Assembly (NCBI GenBank): GCA_029864095.1
Contig: JAOTUB010000005.1
Location: forward strand, 1-64,000
Source: Gammaproteobacteria bacterium
GTDB taxonomy: Bacteria; Pseudomonadota; Gammaproteobacteria; Steroidobacterales; Woeseiaceae
Length of the DNA stretch: 64,000 bases
Direction of reading: 5' to 3'
Positions 52,275-62,402 of the stretch are shown here, in pieces; position 1 is the stretch's first letter; each line of letters opens with the position of its first letter. The translations under genes were made by a program, and so were the position numbers. The notes beneath the pieces are model-generated. The model was not told the origin of the DNA and did not search any database. It was given only the letters and a program-made list of their open reading frames with translations.

Positions 52275-53903
52275 TCAACGTGTGGCGGCAGTCGGCGCCA
52301 GACTCAGATGCTGACTGTAATGATAATCCAGCACATTGTCTCCCCAACCCTGGACCTCGGGACTGACCAGGTGCTTGCTGACGTAAAAATACAGTGGAAT
52401 CACAGGGTGGTCAGCGAGCAGCACGCGCTCCGCCTCTTCAAGAAACAGGCGTCGGCGATCGGGCTCGACCTGGTCGGCCGCCTGCCGCATTAAATCGTCA
52501 AACTTTCCGCTTTCGTAGCCTGGCATGTTTGACGGGTTGCCGCTTTCCATGATGCTCAGGAAGGTATGTGCATCGTTGTAATCTCCAATCCAGCTGGAAC
52601 GGAATACCTGCGTCACCTCGCGGTCACGCATATTGGCCAGCAGCACCTGGAACTCCTCGCTGACGAGCGTCGTCTCAACGCCGAGCACTTCACGCCACAT
52701 CGACTGCACCGCGAGTGCGATCTTCTGCTGCGTATCGGAGGTGTTGTAGCGCAGTTCGATTTGCAGTGGAGTATCAGGACCGTATCCCGCTTCGCGCAGC
52801 AGCCGTCTTGCGTGCGCGTTGCGTTCTTCCTGGTTTTGTTCCGCGTAGATAAATCGCCGCGGCTCGTAGTTGTCGACCCCTGGTGGCACCCAGCTGTATG
52901 CCGGCTCTTCGCCACGGCCCGTGATGCTGTTGACCAGCACATCGCGATCGATTGCCATCGATAACGCTTCGCGTAGTTGCGGGCTATCCCTGAACGGCGG
53001 CTTGGTCAGGTTGAAGCCGTAATAGTAAACGCCAAGGTACGGCGCGATATGCAGCTCCTCGGGATACTCCTGCCGCACCTGCGCGAAGTTGTCTGGAGGT
53101 ACGCTGCCCGTGATTTGAATTTCGCCGGCACGATAGCGGTTGAGTTCTGTCATCTCTTGCGTAATGACGTGATGCCACACATTATCGATCGCCGTCCCGG
53201 CATTGTTCCAGTAATACTCATTGCGGCTCAGCTCGACGACCGACCCCGGCTCCCAGGCATCGAGTTTGTAGGCGCCGTTCGACACAAGGTTTCCGGCCCG
53301 CGTAAAAGCATCACCATGTTCGGCAATCGAGCCCGGGTGAACCGGAAACGTGCTCGGGGCTGTCAGCAAGCTCAGGAGATACGGTGTAGGCCGCTCGAGC
53401 GTAATGACAAGCGTCCGCTCATCGATGGCCTCGACACCAAGCTCGGCCGGCGGCAATTCGCCGCTAATGATGTCCTTCGCATTGACAATATCGCCGAGCA
53501 TCTGCGCATAGAACGCTGCCGTCGCCGGGTTGACGAGGCGCCGCAGGCTGAACGCGAAATGCGGCGCCGTTACGAGCTCCCCGCTCGACCAGCGCGCATC
53601 TTCGCGAATGCGGAATGTGTACGTCAGACCGTCTTCGGAAATGGTCCACTCAGACGCCGTGCCGGCCACGAGCTCCCCCGTCGCCGAATACGCCAGCAGG
53701 CCCTCGCCGATATCCCGCAGCACTTCCGCCGCCTGCACGCTGCGCGCCTTGTGTGGATCGAGCGACTCCGGGTCGGATGAGAGCCCGCGGTGCAGCACCG
53801 ACTCCGCGGCGATTTCGCTGGCAGGATCGCTGCACGCAAATAACAGCGCGCCGAGCAGAACAATGCTTGCGGCAAGCAATGCACCAAGACGAAGCGCTTT
53901 CAT
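52275..53903 (-). CDS. Oligopeptide ABC transporter substrate-binding protein (OppA-type)
   Basis: 542 aa; lipoprotein-type signal LLGALLFACSD; RGLSSDPESLDPHKARSVQAAEVLRDIGEGLL. Confidence 0.93.
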   Translation of the reverse strand: MKALRLGALLAASIVLLGALLFACSDPASEIAAESVLHRGLSSDPESLDPHKARSVQAAEVLRDIGEGLLAYSATGELVAGTASEWTISEDGLTYTFRIREDARWSSGELVTAPHFAFSLRRLVNPATAAFYAQMLGDIVNAKDIISGELPPAELGVEAIDERTLVITLERPTPYLLSLLTAPSTFPVHPGSIAEHGDAFTRAGNLVSNGAYKLDAWEPGSVVELSRNEYYWNNAGTAIDNVWHHVITQEMTELNRYRAGEIQITGSVPPDNFAQVRQEYPEELHIAPYLGVYYYGFNLTKPPFRDSPQLREALSMAIDRDVLVNSITGRGEEPAYSWVPPGVDNYEPRRFIYAEQNQEERNAHARRLLREAGYGPDTPLQIELRYNTSDTQQKIALAVQSMWREVLGVETTLVSEEFQVLLANMRDREVTQVFRSSWIGDYNDAHTFLSIMESGNPSNMPGYESGKFDDLMRQAADQVEPDRRRLFLEEAERVLLADHPVIPLYFYVSKHLVSPEVQGWGDNVLDYHYSQHLSLAPTAATR

Positions 53904-55804
53904 CAGGCTGATTTCCTGAGATGTCGCTTTTTGAGATGGATAAGCAGCAGCGACACAGCCGACGGCGTCATGCCTTCCAGCCGGGACGCCTGACCCAGCG
54001 TAACGGGTCGCGCAACTTCGAGTCGTTGCCGGGCTTCATTGGAAAGTCCGTCTACCGACGCGTAATCGATGTCGTCGGGCAGGCGTAACGATTCCTGTTT
54101 GACGTGCTTCGCGATTTCCCGCTCCTGGCGATCTATATATCCGGCATACTTGGCCTGGACTTCCAGCTGCAGCTCCACCTGCTCTCGCTGCTCATCGCTC
54201 TCGAGCCCGTGCGCATCGTGCGCGCCAACCATCGACAGCCCTGACACCGTCGCGTAATTGAGTTCCGGGCGGCGCAGCAACTCCAGAGCAGTGCACTCGC
54301 GCTGCAGTTCCTTGCCGACGAGACTTTTGTCATTTTCGCTAAGCAGCGACGGTCGCAGCGTCGTGCTCGCGAGTCGTTGCTGTTCTCTCACAACCGCTTC
54401 GCGTTTCCGGTTTAACGCCGACCAGCGTACGTCATCCACAAGCCCAAGCTCGCGGCCCACGGGCGTCAACCGCAAATCGGCGTTGTCCTCTCGCAGCGTC
54501 AATCGATACTCGGCACGACTCGTGAACATGCGATACGGTTCGCTCACGCCCCGCGTGATCAGATCATCGACAAGCACGCCGATGTATGCCTCGTCGCGTC
54601 GCGGAAACCACTGCTCTTGCTGCTGCGCATGACGCGATGCGTTGATTCCGGCAAGCAGCCCCTGCGCGCCGGCTTCTTCGTAACCGGTCGTGCCATTTAT
54701 TTGCCCCGCAAAGTACAAACCGCCAATGAGCTTGGTCTCAAGCGTGGGCCGCAGGTCACGCGGATCGAAATAGTCGTATTCGATCGCGTACCCGGGCTGC
54801 GTAATGCGCGCGTTTTCAAACCCGGGAATCGTGCGCACGAACCGCTCCTGTACCTCGGCAGGGAGGCTCGTCGAAATCCCGTTCGGATAAACGACGTCCG
54901 TGGTCAGCCCTTCAGGCTCAACGAAAATCTGATGCGATGCCTTGTCCGCAAAGCGCACGATCTTATCTTCTACCGACGGACAATAGCGCGGCCCGACGCC
55001 CTCGATCGCGCCCGTGTACAGCGGCGATTCATCGAGCGACGCACGAATAATGTCATGCGTCTCGCTCGTCGTATGGGTGATGTAACACGAAATTTGTTGC
55101 GGATGATCGCTGCGCCGGCCGAGGAAAGAGAACACGGGTATCGGATCATCACCAGGCTGTTCCGCCATCGTTTCGTAATTGAGTGTTTTGCCGTCGAGCC
55201 TCGGTGGTGTCCCGGTCTTGAGCCGCGCAACCCTGAACGGCATTTCGCGCAGGCGCTCAGCAAGCCTGATCGCTGGCGCGTCGCCCACGCGACCGCCGGC
55301 CGTTTCGCTGCCACCTATCAGAATGCGCCCGCCAAGAAACGTGCCAACGGTCAGCACAACCGCTCGCGCCCGAAACTCGATTCCGTCTGCCGTCACAGCA
55401 CCGGTTACGTTATCCCCCGCCACTAGCAGGTCGTCCACCGACTGCTCTGCAATCGCGAGATTCGGCTGATGCTCCAGAATGCGGCGAATCTCGCGCCTGT
55501 AGAGCGCGCGGTCGGCCTGCGCGCGAGTCGCCCTGACCGCCGGACCCTTGCTCGCGTTCAGGGTACGAAATTGTATTCCTGCGCGGTCGATGGCCACAGC
55601 CATTGCGCCACCGAGCGCATCGATTTCCCGGGTCAGGTGGCCCTTGCCGATGCCACCAATCGCCGGATTGCAGCTCATCTGCCCCAGCGTCGCGACGCTG
55701 TGCGTCAGCAGTAGTGTGCGCGCACCGCTGCGTGCGGCAGCCAGAGCGGCTTCCGTGCCGGCGTGGCCGCCGCCGATTACGATGACATCAAAGACTTCGG
55801 GCAT
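53903..55804 (-). CDS. mnmG: tRNA uridine-5-carboxymethylaminomethyl modification enzyme MnmG
   Basis: 633 aa; [53 protein letters not shown]. Confidence 0.99.
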   Translation of the reverse strand: MPEVFDVIVIGGGHAGTEAALAAARSGARTLLLTHSVATLGQMSCNPAIGGIGKGHLTREIDALGGAMAVAIDRAGIQFRTLNASKGPAVRATRAQADRALYRREIRRILEHQPNLAIAEQSVDDLLVAGDNVTGAVTADGIEFRARAVVLTVGTFLGGRILIGGSETAGGRVGDAPAIRLAERLREMPFRVARLKTGTPPRLDGKTLNYETMAEQPGDDPIPVFSFLGRRSDHPQQISCYITHTTSETHDIIRASLDESPLYTGAIEGVGPRYCPSVEDKIVRFADKASHQIFVEPEGLTTDVVYPNGISTSLPAEVQERFVRTIPGFENARITQPGYAIEYDYFDPRDLRPTLETKLIGGLYFAGQINGTTGYEEAGAQGLLAGINASRHAQQQEQWFPRRDEAYIGVLVDDLITRGVSEPYRMFTSRAEYRLTLREDNADLRLTPVGRELGLVDDVRWSALNRKREAVVREQQRLASTTLRPSLLSENDKSLVGKELQRECTALELLRRPELNYATVSGLSMVGAHDAHGLESDEQREQVELQLEVQAKYAGYIDRQEREIAKHVKQESLRLPDDIDYASVDGLSNEARQRLEVARPVTLGQASRLEGMTPSAVSLLLIHLKKRHLRKSA

Positions 55805-55911
55805 GGCGCAATACTGAGCAATACGGGCCGCGCATTCTAGTCGTTGCCCGCCATCGTCGCCACAAACTGCGCTTCATATATGGTCTGTGGGGCGCTTCTC
55901 GCCGGCTTTAC

Positions 55912-57423
55912 TTGTGTCTGCCAACTCGCCAAGATTGCAGCGCGCAACGATACGGCGAATTCTTTATGCTCCGAAACACGGTCCTGGCGTCGCTTTTGCT
56001 GATGGCAGCGGCCGGCGCCCCTGCTGCGCCAGCCCTCGAGCTGGAAGACTGCCGCATCAGCGCCGGGCCGGGCTATCCCGGCATCAGAGCACGGTGCGGG
56101 GCGGTGCTGCGGCCCGTGAATCCCGACGACCCGGAGTCCGGACAACTGGAACTCGCCGTTGCGGTTGTGCCGGCGCTCGACCTCGACCCCGAGCCGGATC
56201 CGCTGGTGCCTCTCGCCGGCGGCCCGGGCGGCGGCGCCATTCAGTTCTACTCCGCGTATGCAGGCGCTTTCGAGCCGCTGCGCCGCGATCGGGACATATT
56301 GCTTGTCGATCAGCGCGGCACGGGCGGCTCGGCGCGCATGGACTGTCCCTTCGATGACGATATCGTCGAAGGTCTGTACACCGACGAGCAGACCCTCGAA
56401 TTCGCCCGGTCATGCCTGGAGCAACTTCCGCACGATCCGCGGTTCTTCACGACCAGCATCGCTGTCGGTGACCTCGAGGCGGTGCGGCTTGCTCTGGGTT
56501 ACCCGTCTTTGAATTTGCTCGGCACGTCTTACGGGACGCGTGTCGCGCAGCATTTCGCGCGCCGCTACCCCGGCTCGACTCGCACGCTCATTCTCGACGG
56601 GGTGGTCCCGCCGCAGGTTCCTCTGGGCCCCGAGATCGCGACCGAGGCACAGCGGGCGCTCGATGAGATCCTCGACCGCTGCCTGAACGATGCGGCCTGC
56701 AGCGAGCGTTTCCCCGAAATCGACCTGGATTTCGCGTCGCTTCGCGCACAGCTGAAAAAAGCGCCTGTGCGAGTGGAGCTGTCGGACCCGATTACCGGTA
56801 AGCGGGAGGCTTTGGACTTTGGTCACAACGAACTCGCGGCCGCGCTTCGATTGCTGGCATATCAGCCGCGCTCTGTGGCGATTGTCCCACTTCTCATTCA
56901 CGAGGCCGCCAACAATAATTTCGTGCCGCTCGCCGCGCAGTTTCAGTTGACGGTCAGCAGTCTCGCTGACGCCCTGGCGCTCGGCATGCACAATTCGGTC
57001 GTCTGCACGGAGGACCTGCCGTTCATTGACAGGAGCGCCATTGACTTTGCTGCGCTCGATGCCACTTACATCGGCGCATTGCAGCTCGAGGCGCTCGAGA
57101 CAATTTGCTCGGTGTGGCCACGCGGCCCGATCGACAATGGCTTGACCGAGCCACTTGCTACCGATATTCCGGTATTGCTGCTGTCGGGCGATGCGGACCC
57201 GATCACACCTCCGCGCTATGCGGAGCTTGCCGCCGTCAAGCTTGCCAATGCTCGCCACCTGATCGGCGACAGACAGGGACATGGCCAGATAGCCGCTGGC
57301 TGCATGCCCAAACTCATCGCACGATTTGTCGCTGCCGCGGACGCTGCCGATCTTGATGCATCGTGTATGAAAGACACGTTTGTCATGCCGTTTTTTCTGG
57401 ATTTCTCGGGGCCCACGCCGTGA
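55912..57423 (+). CDS. Secreted alpha/beta hydrolase (TAP-like)
   Basis: 503 aa; PLAGGPGGGAIQFYSAYAGAF, DQRGTGGSARMDC, LLGTSYGTRVAQHFARRYP; TAP-like C-terminus. The true start may be MLRNTVLASLLLMAAAGAPAAPA, further in. Confidence 0.88.
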   Translation: MCLPTRQDCSAQRYGEFFMLRNTVLASLLLMAAAGAPAAPALELEDCRISAGPGYPGIRARCGAVLRPVNPDDPESGQLELAVAVVPALDLDPEPDPLVPLAGGPGGGAIQFYSAYAGAFEPLRRDRDILLVDQRGTGGSARMDCPFDDDIVEGLYTDEQTLEFARSCLEQLPHDPRFFTTSIAVGDLEAVRLALGYPSLNLLGTSYGTRVAQHFARRYPGSTRTLILDGVVPPQVPLGPEIATEAQRALDEILDRCLNDAACSERFPEIDLDFASLRAQLKKAPVRVELSDPITGKREALDFGHNELAAALRLLAYQPRSVAIVPLLIHEAANNNFVPLAAQFQLTVSSLADALALGMHNSVVCTEDLPFIDRSAIDFAALDATYIGALQLEALETICSVWPRGPIDNGLTEPLATDIPVLLLSGDADPITPPRYAELAAVKLANARHLIGDRQGHGQIAAGCMPKLIARFVAAADAADLDASCMKDTFVMPFFLDFSGPTP

Positions 57424-58148
57424 TCATCGTCGACAATATCCATAAGTCGTTCGGCAAGGTCCACGCCGTTCGCGGTGTGAGCTTCAGCGCCCCGGACGGC
57501 AAGATCACCGGATTACTCGGCCCTAATGGTGCCGGCAAATCGACGACCTTGCGTATTTTATACACGGTGCTGACTCCCGATAGCGGCAGCGCATCGATAG
57601 ACGGCGCCGATGTCGTGGCCGACAGCCTCAAAGCGCGCCAGAGCATCGGTGCGTTGCCGCACGGCGCCGGCCTGTATCCGCACCTGACCGCACGCGAAAA
57701 CATCGTTTACTACGCCAAGCTCTGCGGCCTCGAGAAAGACCTCATCGACGCGCGAGTGGAGGACATCATGACGTTGCTGGAGATAAGCGACTTTGCTGAC
57801 CGCCAAACGAAGGGCTTTTCGCACGGTCAGCGCACGAAAGTCGCTCTTGCCCGAGCGCTAGTGCACAACCCGCAAAACGTCATCCTCGACGAGCCGAGCA
57901 ACGGCCTCGATGTCATGGCGACCCGCTCGCTGCGCAAATTGATTCTGAAGCTAAAGGACGACGGCCGGTGTGTGCTTTTTTCCAGCCACGTTATGCAGGA
58001 AGTGGCGGCTCTCTGCGATGACATTGTGATCATCGCGAACGGCAAAGTGGCGATAGACGACTCCGCTGACGGCATACGACAGCGGACGGGCTGCGACGGC
58101 CTCGAAGACGCTTTCGTGCGCGCGATCGAAATGGTGCGACCGGCCTGA
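57420..58148 (+). CDS. ABC transporter ATP-binding protein (NatA-like)
   Basis: ORF track 57363-58148; likely GTG start at 57420 (MIIVDNIHKSFGKVHAVRGVSF) overlapping the upstream stop (GTGA); GPNGAGKSTTLRIL. Confidence 0.93.
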   Translation: MIIVDNIHKSFGKVHAVRGVSFSAPDGKITGLLGPNGAGKSTTLRILYTVLTPDSGSASIDGADVVADSLKARQSIGALPHGAGLYPHLTARENIVYYAKLCGLEKDLIDARVEDIMTLLEISDFADRQTKGFSHGQRTKVALARALVHNPQNVILDEPSNGLDVMATRSLRKLILKLKDDGRCVLFSSHVMQEVAALCDDIVIIANGKVAIDDSADGIRQRTGCDGLEDAFVRAIEMVRPA

Positions 58149-59326
58149 TGCGCACGCCGATCACGGTTTTCATAAAAGAGGTCATCGATAACATTCGCGA
58201 CCGGCGGACGCTTGCATCCGCACTGATCATGGGCCCGCTGTTCGGTCCAATACTGTTTGTTTTCGTCATCAATCTCTCGATAGAGCGCTCGCTCGACGAT
58301 GCCGAGCGAATACTGGAGCTGCCCGTTATCGGCGAACAGCACGCGCCAAACCTGATGCGCTATCTCGAAAGCCACAACATCGACGTTGTCGAGGGCCCCA
58401 AGGACCGCGCGGCTGCAATGGCCGCAGTTACGACGGGCGCACAAGACGTCATCGTCGTTGTCCCCGAAAATTTCGGGGAACAACTTGCCGACACGATACC
58501 GGCAAAGATCGAACTGATCTCCGACCAGGCGAATACGCAGGCCGAGCGCGATGCGCGTCGAGTGCGAACGGCGCTTCAGTCATACAGCCAGGAACTCGCC
58601 ACCATCCGTCTCATAGCACGAGGCGTGAGCCCCCTGGTGTTGCGGCCCATCAACGTTGACGAGGTCGACGTTTCAACGCCTAGCGGACGCTCCGCAATAT
58701 TGCTTGGCATGATGAGTTATTTCTTTATCTTTGCCCTGCTGATGGGTGGCATGTACCTGGCTATCGACACAACGGCCGGTGAGCGAGAGCGCGGCTCGCT
58801 GGAACCGATTCTTTCCTTGCCCGTAACGAGAGATCAGCTAATGTTGGGCAAGATAGCTGCGACCTGCCTGTTCATGGCTGTGTCGCTATTTCTGAGTCTG
58901 TGTTCATTCTTCGTCGCGCTCAAGTTCATGCCGCTGCAAAAGCTCGGCATGACGCCGAACTTCGGTCCTGACGTCGTCGTAGCAGCATTCTTTGTGCTGG
59001 CGCCGTTCATATTGCTTGGGGCCTCGCTCATGACCCTCGTCGCTTCATTTACAAAAAGCTATAAAGAGGCACAAACATGGCTCAGCGTCTTGCTCGTTGC
59101 GCCGACGCTGCCTATCCTGGTTGTCAGCATTCTGATGCTGCGCCCCAAGCTCGAATTCATGTTCGTGCCCAGCCTGAGCCAGCACCTGTTGCTTGTCGAC
59201 ATGATCAAGAACGAGCCCGTGAACATCCTGCATGTCGCTATCTCGGTAACCAGCACGCTTTCGATCGGTGCTGTGCTGACCTGGATCTGTGCACGGCTGT
59301 ATCGGCGAGAGGGGCTGCTGGGTTAG
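58148..59326 (+). CDS. ABC transporter permease (NatB-like)
   Basis: 392 aa; N-terminal anchor, C-terminal TM bundle; GERERGSLEPILSLPVTRDQLMLGKI. Confidence 0.9.
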   Translation: MRTPITVFIKEVIDNIRDRRTLASALIMGPLFGPILFVFVINLSIERSLDDAERILELPVIGEQHAPNLMRYLESHNIDVVEGPKDRAAAMAAVTTGAQDVIVVVPENFGEQLADTIPAKIELISDQANTQAERDARRVRTALQSYSQELATIRLIARGVSPLVLRPINVDEVDVSTPSGRSAILLGMMSYFFIFALLMGGMYLAIDTTAGERERGSLEPILSLPVTRDQLMLGKIAATCLFMAVSLFLSLCSFFVALKFMPLQKLGMTPNFGPDVVVAAFFVLAPFILLGASLMTLVASFTKSYKEAQTWLSVLLVAPTLPILVVSILMLRPKLEFMFVPSLSQHLLLVDMIKNEPVNILHVAISVTSTLSIGAVLTWICARLYRREGLLG

Positions 59327-59335
59327 GATGCCGCT

Positions 59336-60997
59336 ATGGCTGTGTTTGCCGAACTTCGCCGCCGCAACGTCTTCAAGGTTGCGCTGCTCTACGCCATAGC
59401 AAGCTGGCTAATCATCTGGTTTGTCGGCGCGATTGAGTCCACCTCCGACGTGCCGGTATGGACCGAGACGTTCGTTCTGTTCGTGCTCGCGATCGGCTTT
59501 CCCGTTGCGCTGTTGTTTGCGTGGACCTACGAAATCACGCCTTCCGGCCTCAAAAAGGCCGTCGAGGTCGATCAGACACAATCTATCGTTTACAAAACCG
59601 GCCAAAAACTCAATGCAGCGGTCGCCGTGCTTGTGGTTCTCGGCGTGTTGGCCGTCTTTGGCCAGCGGCTGCTGCCCACGTTCGAGTTCATCCTGCCTGG
59701 CATCCCCGAAGGTGACGCCCCGCTGTCCGAAAAGGCGCCGGCCAATATCCGCAGCCTGACGCTCGACAATGGACTCAAGATCATCGTCTGGCCTGATCAC
59801 GACATCCCCAATGTCGTCATGTACAACTTCGTTCGCGCTGGCGGCCGTAACGAATATCCCGGCATCACGGGCCTGTCGCACTTTTTCGAACATATGATGT
59901 TTCTTGGCACCGAGAAGCGAGAGCCTGGCGAGTTTCTTCGGGTGCTGGAGGCCGCCGGCGGCGACTACAACGCTTATACGTCATCTGACGTAACGGTCTT
60001 TCAGGACTGGTTTCCGCGCTCTGCGCTCGAGGTGGTATTCGAGCTCGAGGGGGACCGGTTTCAAGACCTTGCGCTGGTTCCCGAGGTCGTCGAAAGCGAG
60101 CGGCAAGTCGTTTTTTCCGAGCGCCGCTCCAGCATCGACAACGATAACTTCTGGAAGCTCGCGGAACAGGTACAGGCAACCGCGTATGTCGCACACCCGT
60201 ATCAATTTACCGTGATTGGCTGGCCGTCCGACATCGAGTCATGGACACAGGAAGATCTGATCAATTACTACCGAACGTATTACGCGCCGAACAACCGCAC
60301 GATCGTATTCACCGGTGACGTAACGCCCAGGGTGATTTTCTCGCTGGCCGACGAATACTTCGCGGAGGCTCCAGCGCAGGATCCGCCGCCACCGGTGCGA
60401 ACGGTCGAGCCCGAACAACAGGGCGAGCGGCGCGTCGTTGTGCGGGCGCCGGCGCAAACGCCGCTGTTGCATATAGCGTTTCACGCGGGCAGCGCCGCGG
60501 ACGCCAGCACCTTGCCGATGAGACTGTTGCTCAACATCCTGACAGGCGGTGAATCGTCGCGCCTGCACCGCCTTCTGGTCGAAAACGCCGGCATCGCCGT
60601 TTCGGTTGACGGCTATCAGGACGAGGGCTTTGATCCAGGATTGGTCTGGTTGTATATGACGCTGCCTCCTGGCGGCGATCCGCGTGTCGTCGAGCAACGC
60701 GTCCTCGAAGAGCTCGCGCGCGTCGCCGCAGACGGCGTAACCGCAGCGGAGCTCGCCAAAGCGCGGAACATTATGCTGGCTGATTTCTGGCGCGGCCTTG
60801 CGACGATCGATGGCAAGGCTGAGGCGCTCGGACAGTACGAAGTATTCCACGGCGATTACGAAAGGCTGTTCGACTTGCCCGCGGCGATGAAGGCCATAAC
60901 CGCCGCGGATTTGCAGCGCGTCGCGGCGAAAGTCTTCCGCGCAAACAACATGACCGTTGGCGTGCTGCAGGCGCCGGACTCCGAGGGTGCGCAATGA
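59336..60997 (+). CDS. M16 family zinc metallopeptidase with N-terminal two-to-four-TM domain
   Basis: 553 aa; TM domain MAVFAELRRRNVFKVALLYAIASWLIIWFVGAIES..., then GLSHFFEHMMFLGTEKR (HxxEH). Confidence 0.9.
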   Translation: MAVFAELRRRNVFKVALLYAIASWLIIWFVGAIESTSDVPVWTETFVLFVLAIGFPVALLFAWTYEITPSGLKKAVEVDQTQSIVYKTGQKLNAAVAVLVVLGVLAVFGQRLLPTFEFILPGIPEGDAPLSEKAPANIRSLTLDNGLKIIVWPDHDIPNVVMYNFVRAGGRNEYPGITGLSHFFEHMMFLGTEKREPGEFLRVLEAAGGDYNAYTSSDVTVFQDWFPRSALEVVFELEGDRFQDLALVPEVVESERQVVFSERRSSIDNDNFWKLAEQVQATAYVAHPYQFTVIGWPSDIESWTQEDLINYYRTYYAPNNRTIVFTGDVTPRVIFSLADEYFAEAPAQDPPPPVRTVEPEQQGERRVVVRAPAQTPLLHIAFHAGSAADASTLPMRLLLNILTGGESSRLHRLLVENAGIAVSVDGYQDEGFDPGLVWLYMTLPPGGDPRVVEQRVLEELARVAADGVTAAELAKARNIMLADFWRGLATIDGKAEALGQYEVFHGDYERLFDLPAAMKAITAADLQRVAAKVFRANNMTVGVLQAPDSEGAQ

Positions 60998-62391
60998 CTT
61001 ATCTGCGCCCAGCCTGGCTAGCGCTCTCGGCCTGTTTGTGCGCCGGCACGGCGCTCGGCCAGGGTGTGACACTGCCCGATGTACACCGCGTCGAGCTCGA
61101 CAATGGCGCTGTATTTATCCTGGATGAAAAGCACGACGTGCCGCTTATCGGTGTTGAAGCCATCATCCGCGGCGGCGCCGTAACGGACCCCTCCGGCAAG
61201 TCCGGCATGTCCAGCCTGCTGGCCGGCATGCTCAAGAAGGGTGCGGGTGACCGGGATGCAGCGACATTTGCCGAGGCGATCGGCGCCGTCGGTGCTTCGC
61301 TCGAGGCCCGCGCGGGGCTCGAGTCGATAACGATCTCGGGTGAGTTCCTCGCCCGCGACGCAGACCTGATGCTCGAACTCCTCGTCGACATGCTGCGGGC
61401 ACCTACGCTCGGCTATACCGAAATGAAAAAGCTTCGCGACCGGAAGATCAATTTCATTCGGGCAGCGAAAGACAGCGACCTGCGGCCGCTTGCACCGGCG
61501 TACGGCAACGCGTCGCTGTTTGGCGAACATCCTTACGGCAATCCGGTCGATGGCAACGAGGAGTCGTTGGCGAAAATTTCGCAGCGTGAGCTACGCGCGT
61601 ATTATGGCGAGCACGTCGGCGCCGACCGCCTTATCATCGCCGTCGTGGGTGACTTCGATGCCGCCGCAATGAGCGACACCCTGTCTGCCGCATTCGGCGA
61701 CTGGCAGAAGGCCGCCGCGCCATTACCCGAGTTCGAAGCACCCGTCCCCGAGGAGGGTCGCCGCGTACTGCTCGTCGACAAACCGGGCGCAACGCAGAGC
61801 TACTTCTGGATAGGCAATGTGGGTGTTGCTGTCGGCTTCCCGCAACGGGCGGAGCTCGATATTGCCAACACGCTGTTCGGTGGCCGCTTCACGTCGCTGC
61901 TCATGGCCGAGTTGCGCACCAAGGCCGGGCTGACCTATGGCGCGCGCTCGGTATTGCTGCGTCCGTCCAGGCCCGGCTCGGTCTCGATCAACTCGTATAC
62001 CAGGACCGAAACGACTATCGAAGCGATCGATCTGGCGCTCGCGCTGCTTGCGCAGCTGCATGAGACCGGCTTCGACGAAGAGGCCATTCAGTCGGGCAAG
62101 AATTACATTCTCGGCCAGTTTCCGCCGCGTCTGGAAACGGCGGCGCAGCTCGCCGCTCAGTTTGCGTTTCTGGAAGCGCACGGCCTCGATGCCGCGTTCG
62201 TTAACGACTACGGCGCCGCCATACTCGCGGCCAGCCCGGAGGCCATACAGTCTGTTATCGGCAGCGTTTATCCTGAACCGGATAATCTGGTTTTCGTCGT
62301 CCTCGGCGACGCCGAACTGCTTCGCAACGACATCGCGAAATACGGCCCTGTTACGGAGATTGCGATCACCGAACCGCGCTTTCGGCCCTGA
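60994..62391 (+). CDS. M16 family peptidase-like protein lacking HxxEH (probable non-catalytic partner)
   Basis: 465 aa; signal peptide; SGKSGMSSLLAGMLKKGAGDRDAATFAEAIGAVGASLEA in place of HxxEH. Confidence 0.88.
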   Translation: MTYLRPAWLALSACLCAGTALGQGVTLPDVHRVELDNGAVFILDEKHDVPLIGVEAIIRGGAVTDPSGKSGMSSLLAGMLKKGAGDRDAATFAEAIGAVGASLEARAGLESITISGEFLARDADLMLELLVDMLRAPTLGYTEMKKLRDRKINFIRAAKDSDLRPLAPAYGNASLFGEHPYGNPVDGNEESLAKISQRELRAYYGEHVGADRLIIAVVGDFDAAAMSDTLSAAFGDWQKAAAPLPEFEAPVPEEGRRVLLVDKPGATQSYFWIGNVGVAVGFPQRAELDIANTLFGGRFTSLLMAELRTKAGLTYGARSVLLRPSRPGSVSINSYTRTETTIEAIDLALALLAQLHETGFDEEAIQSGKNYILGQFPPRLETAAQLAAQFAFLEAHGLDAAFVNDYGAAILAASPEAIQSVIGSVYPEPDNLVFVVLGDAELLRNDIAKYGPVTEIAITEPRFRP

Positions 62392-62402
62392 TCCCCCGGC
62401 GC

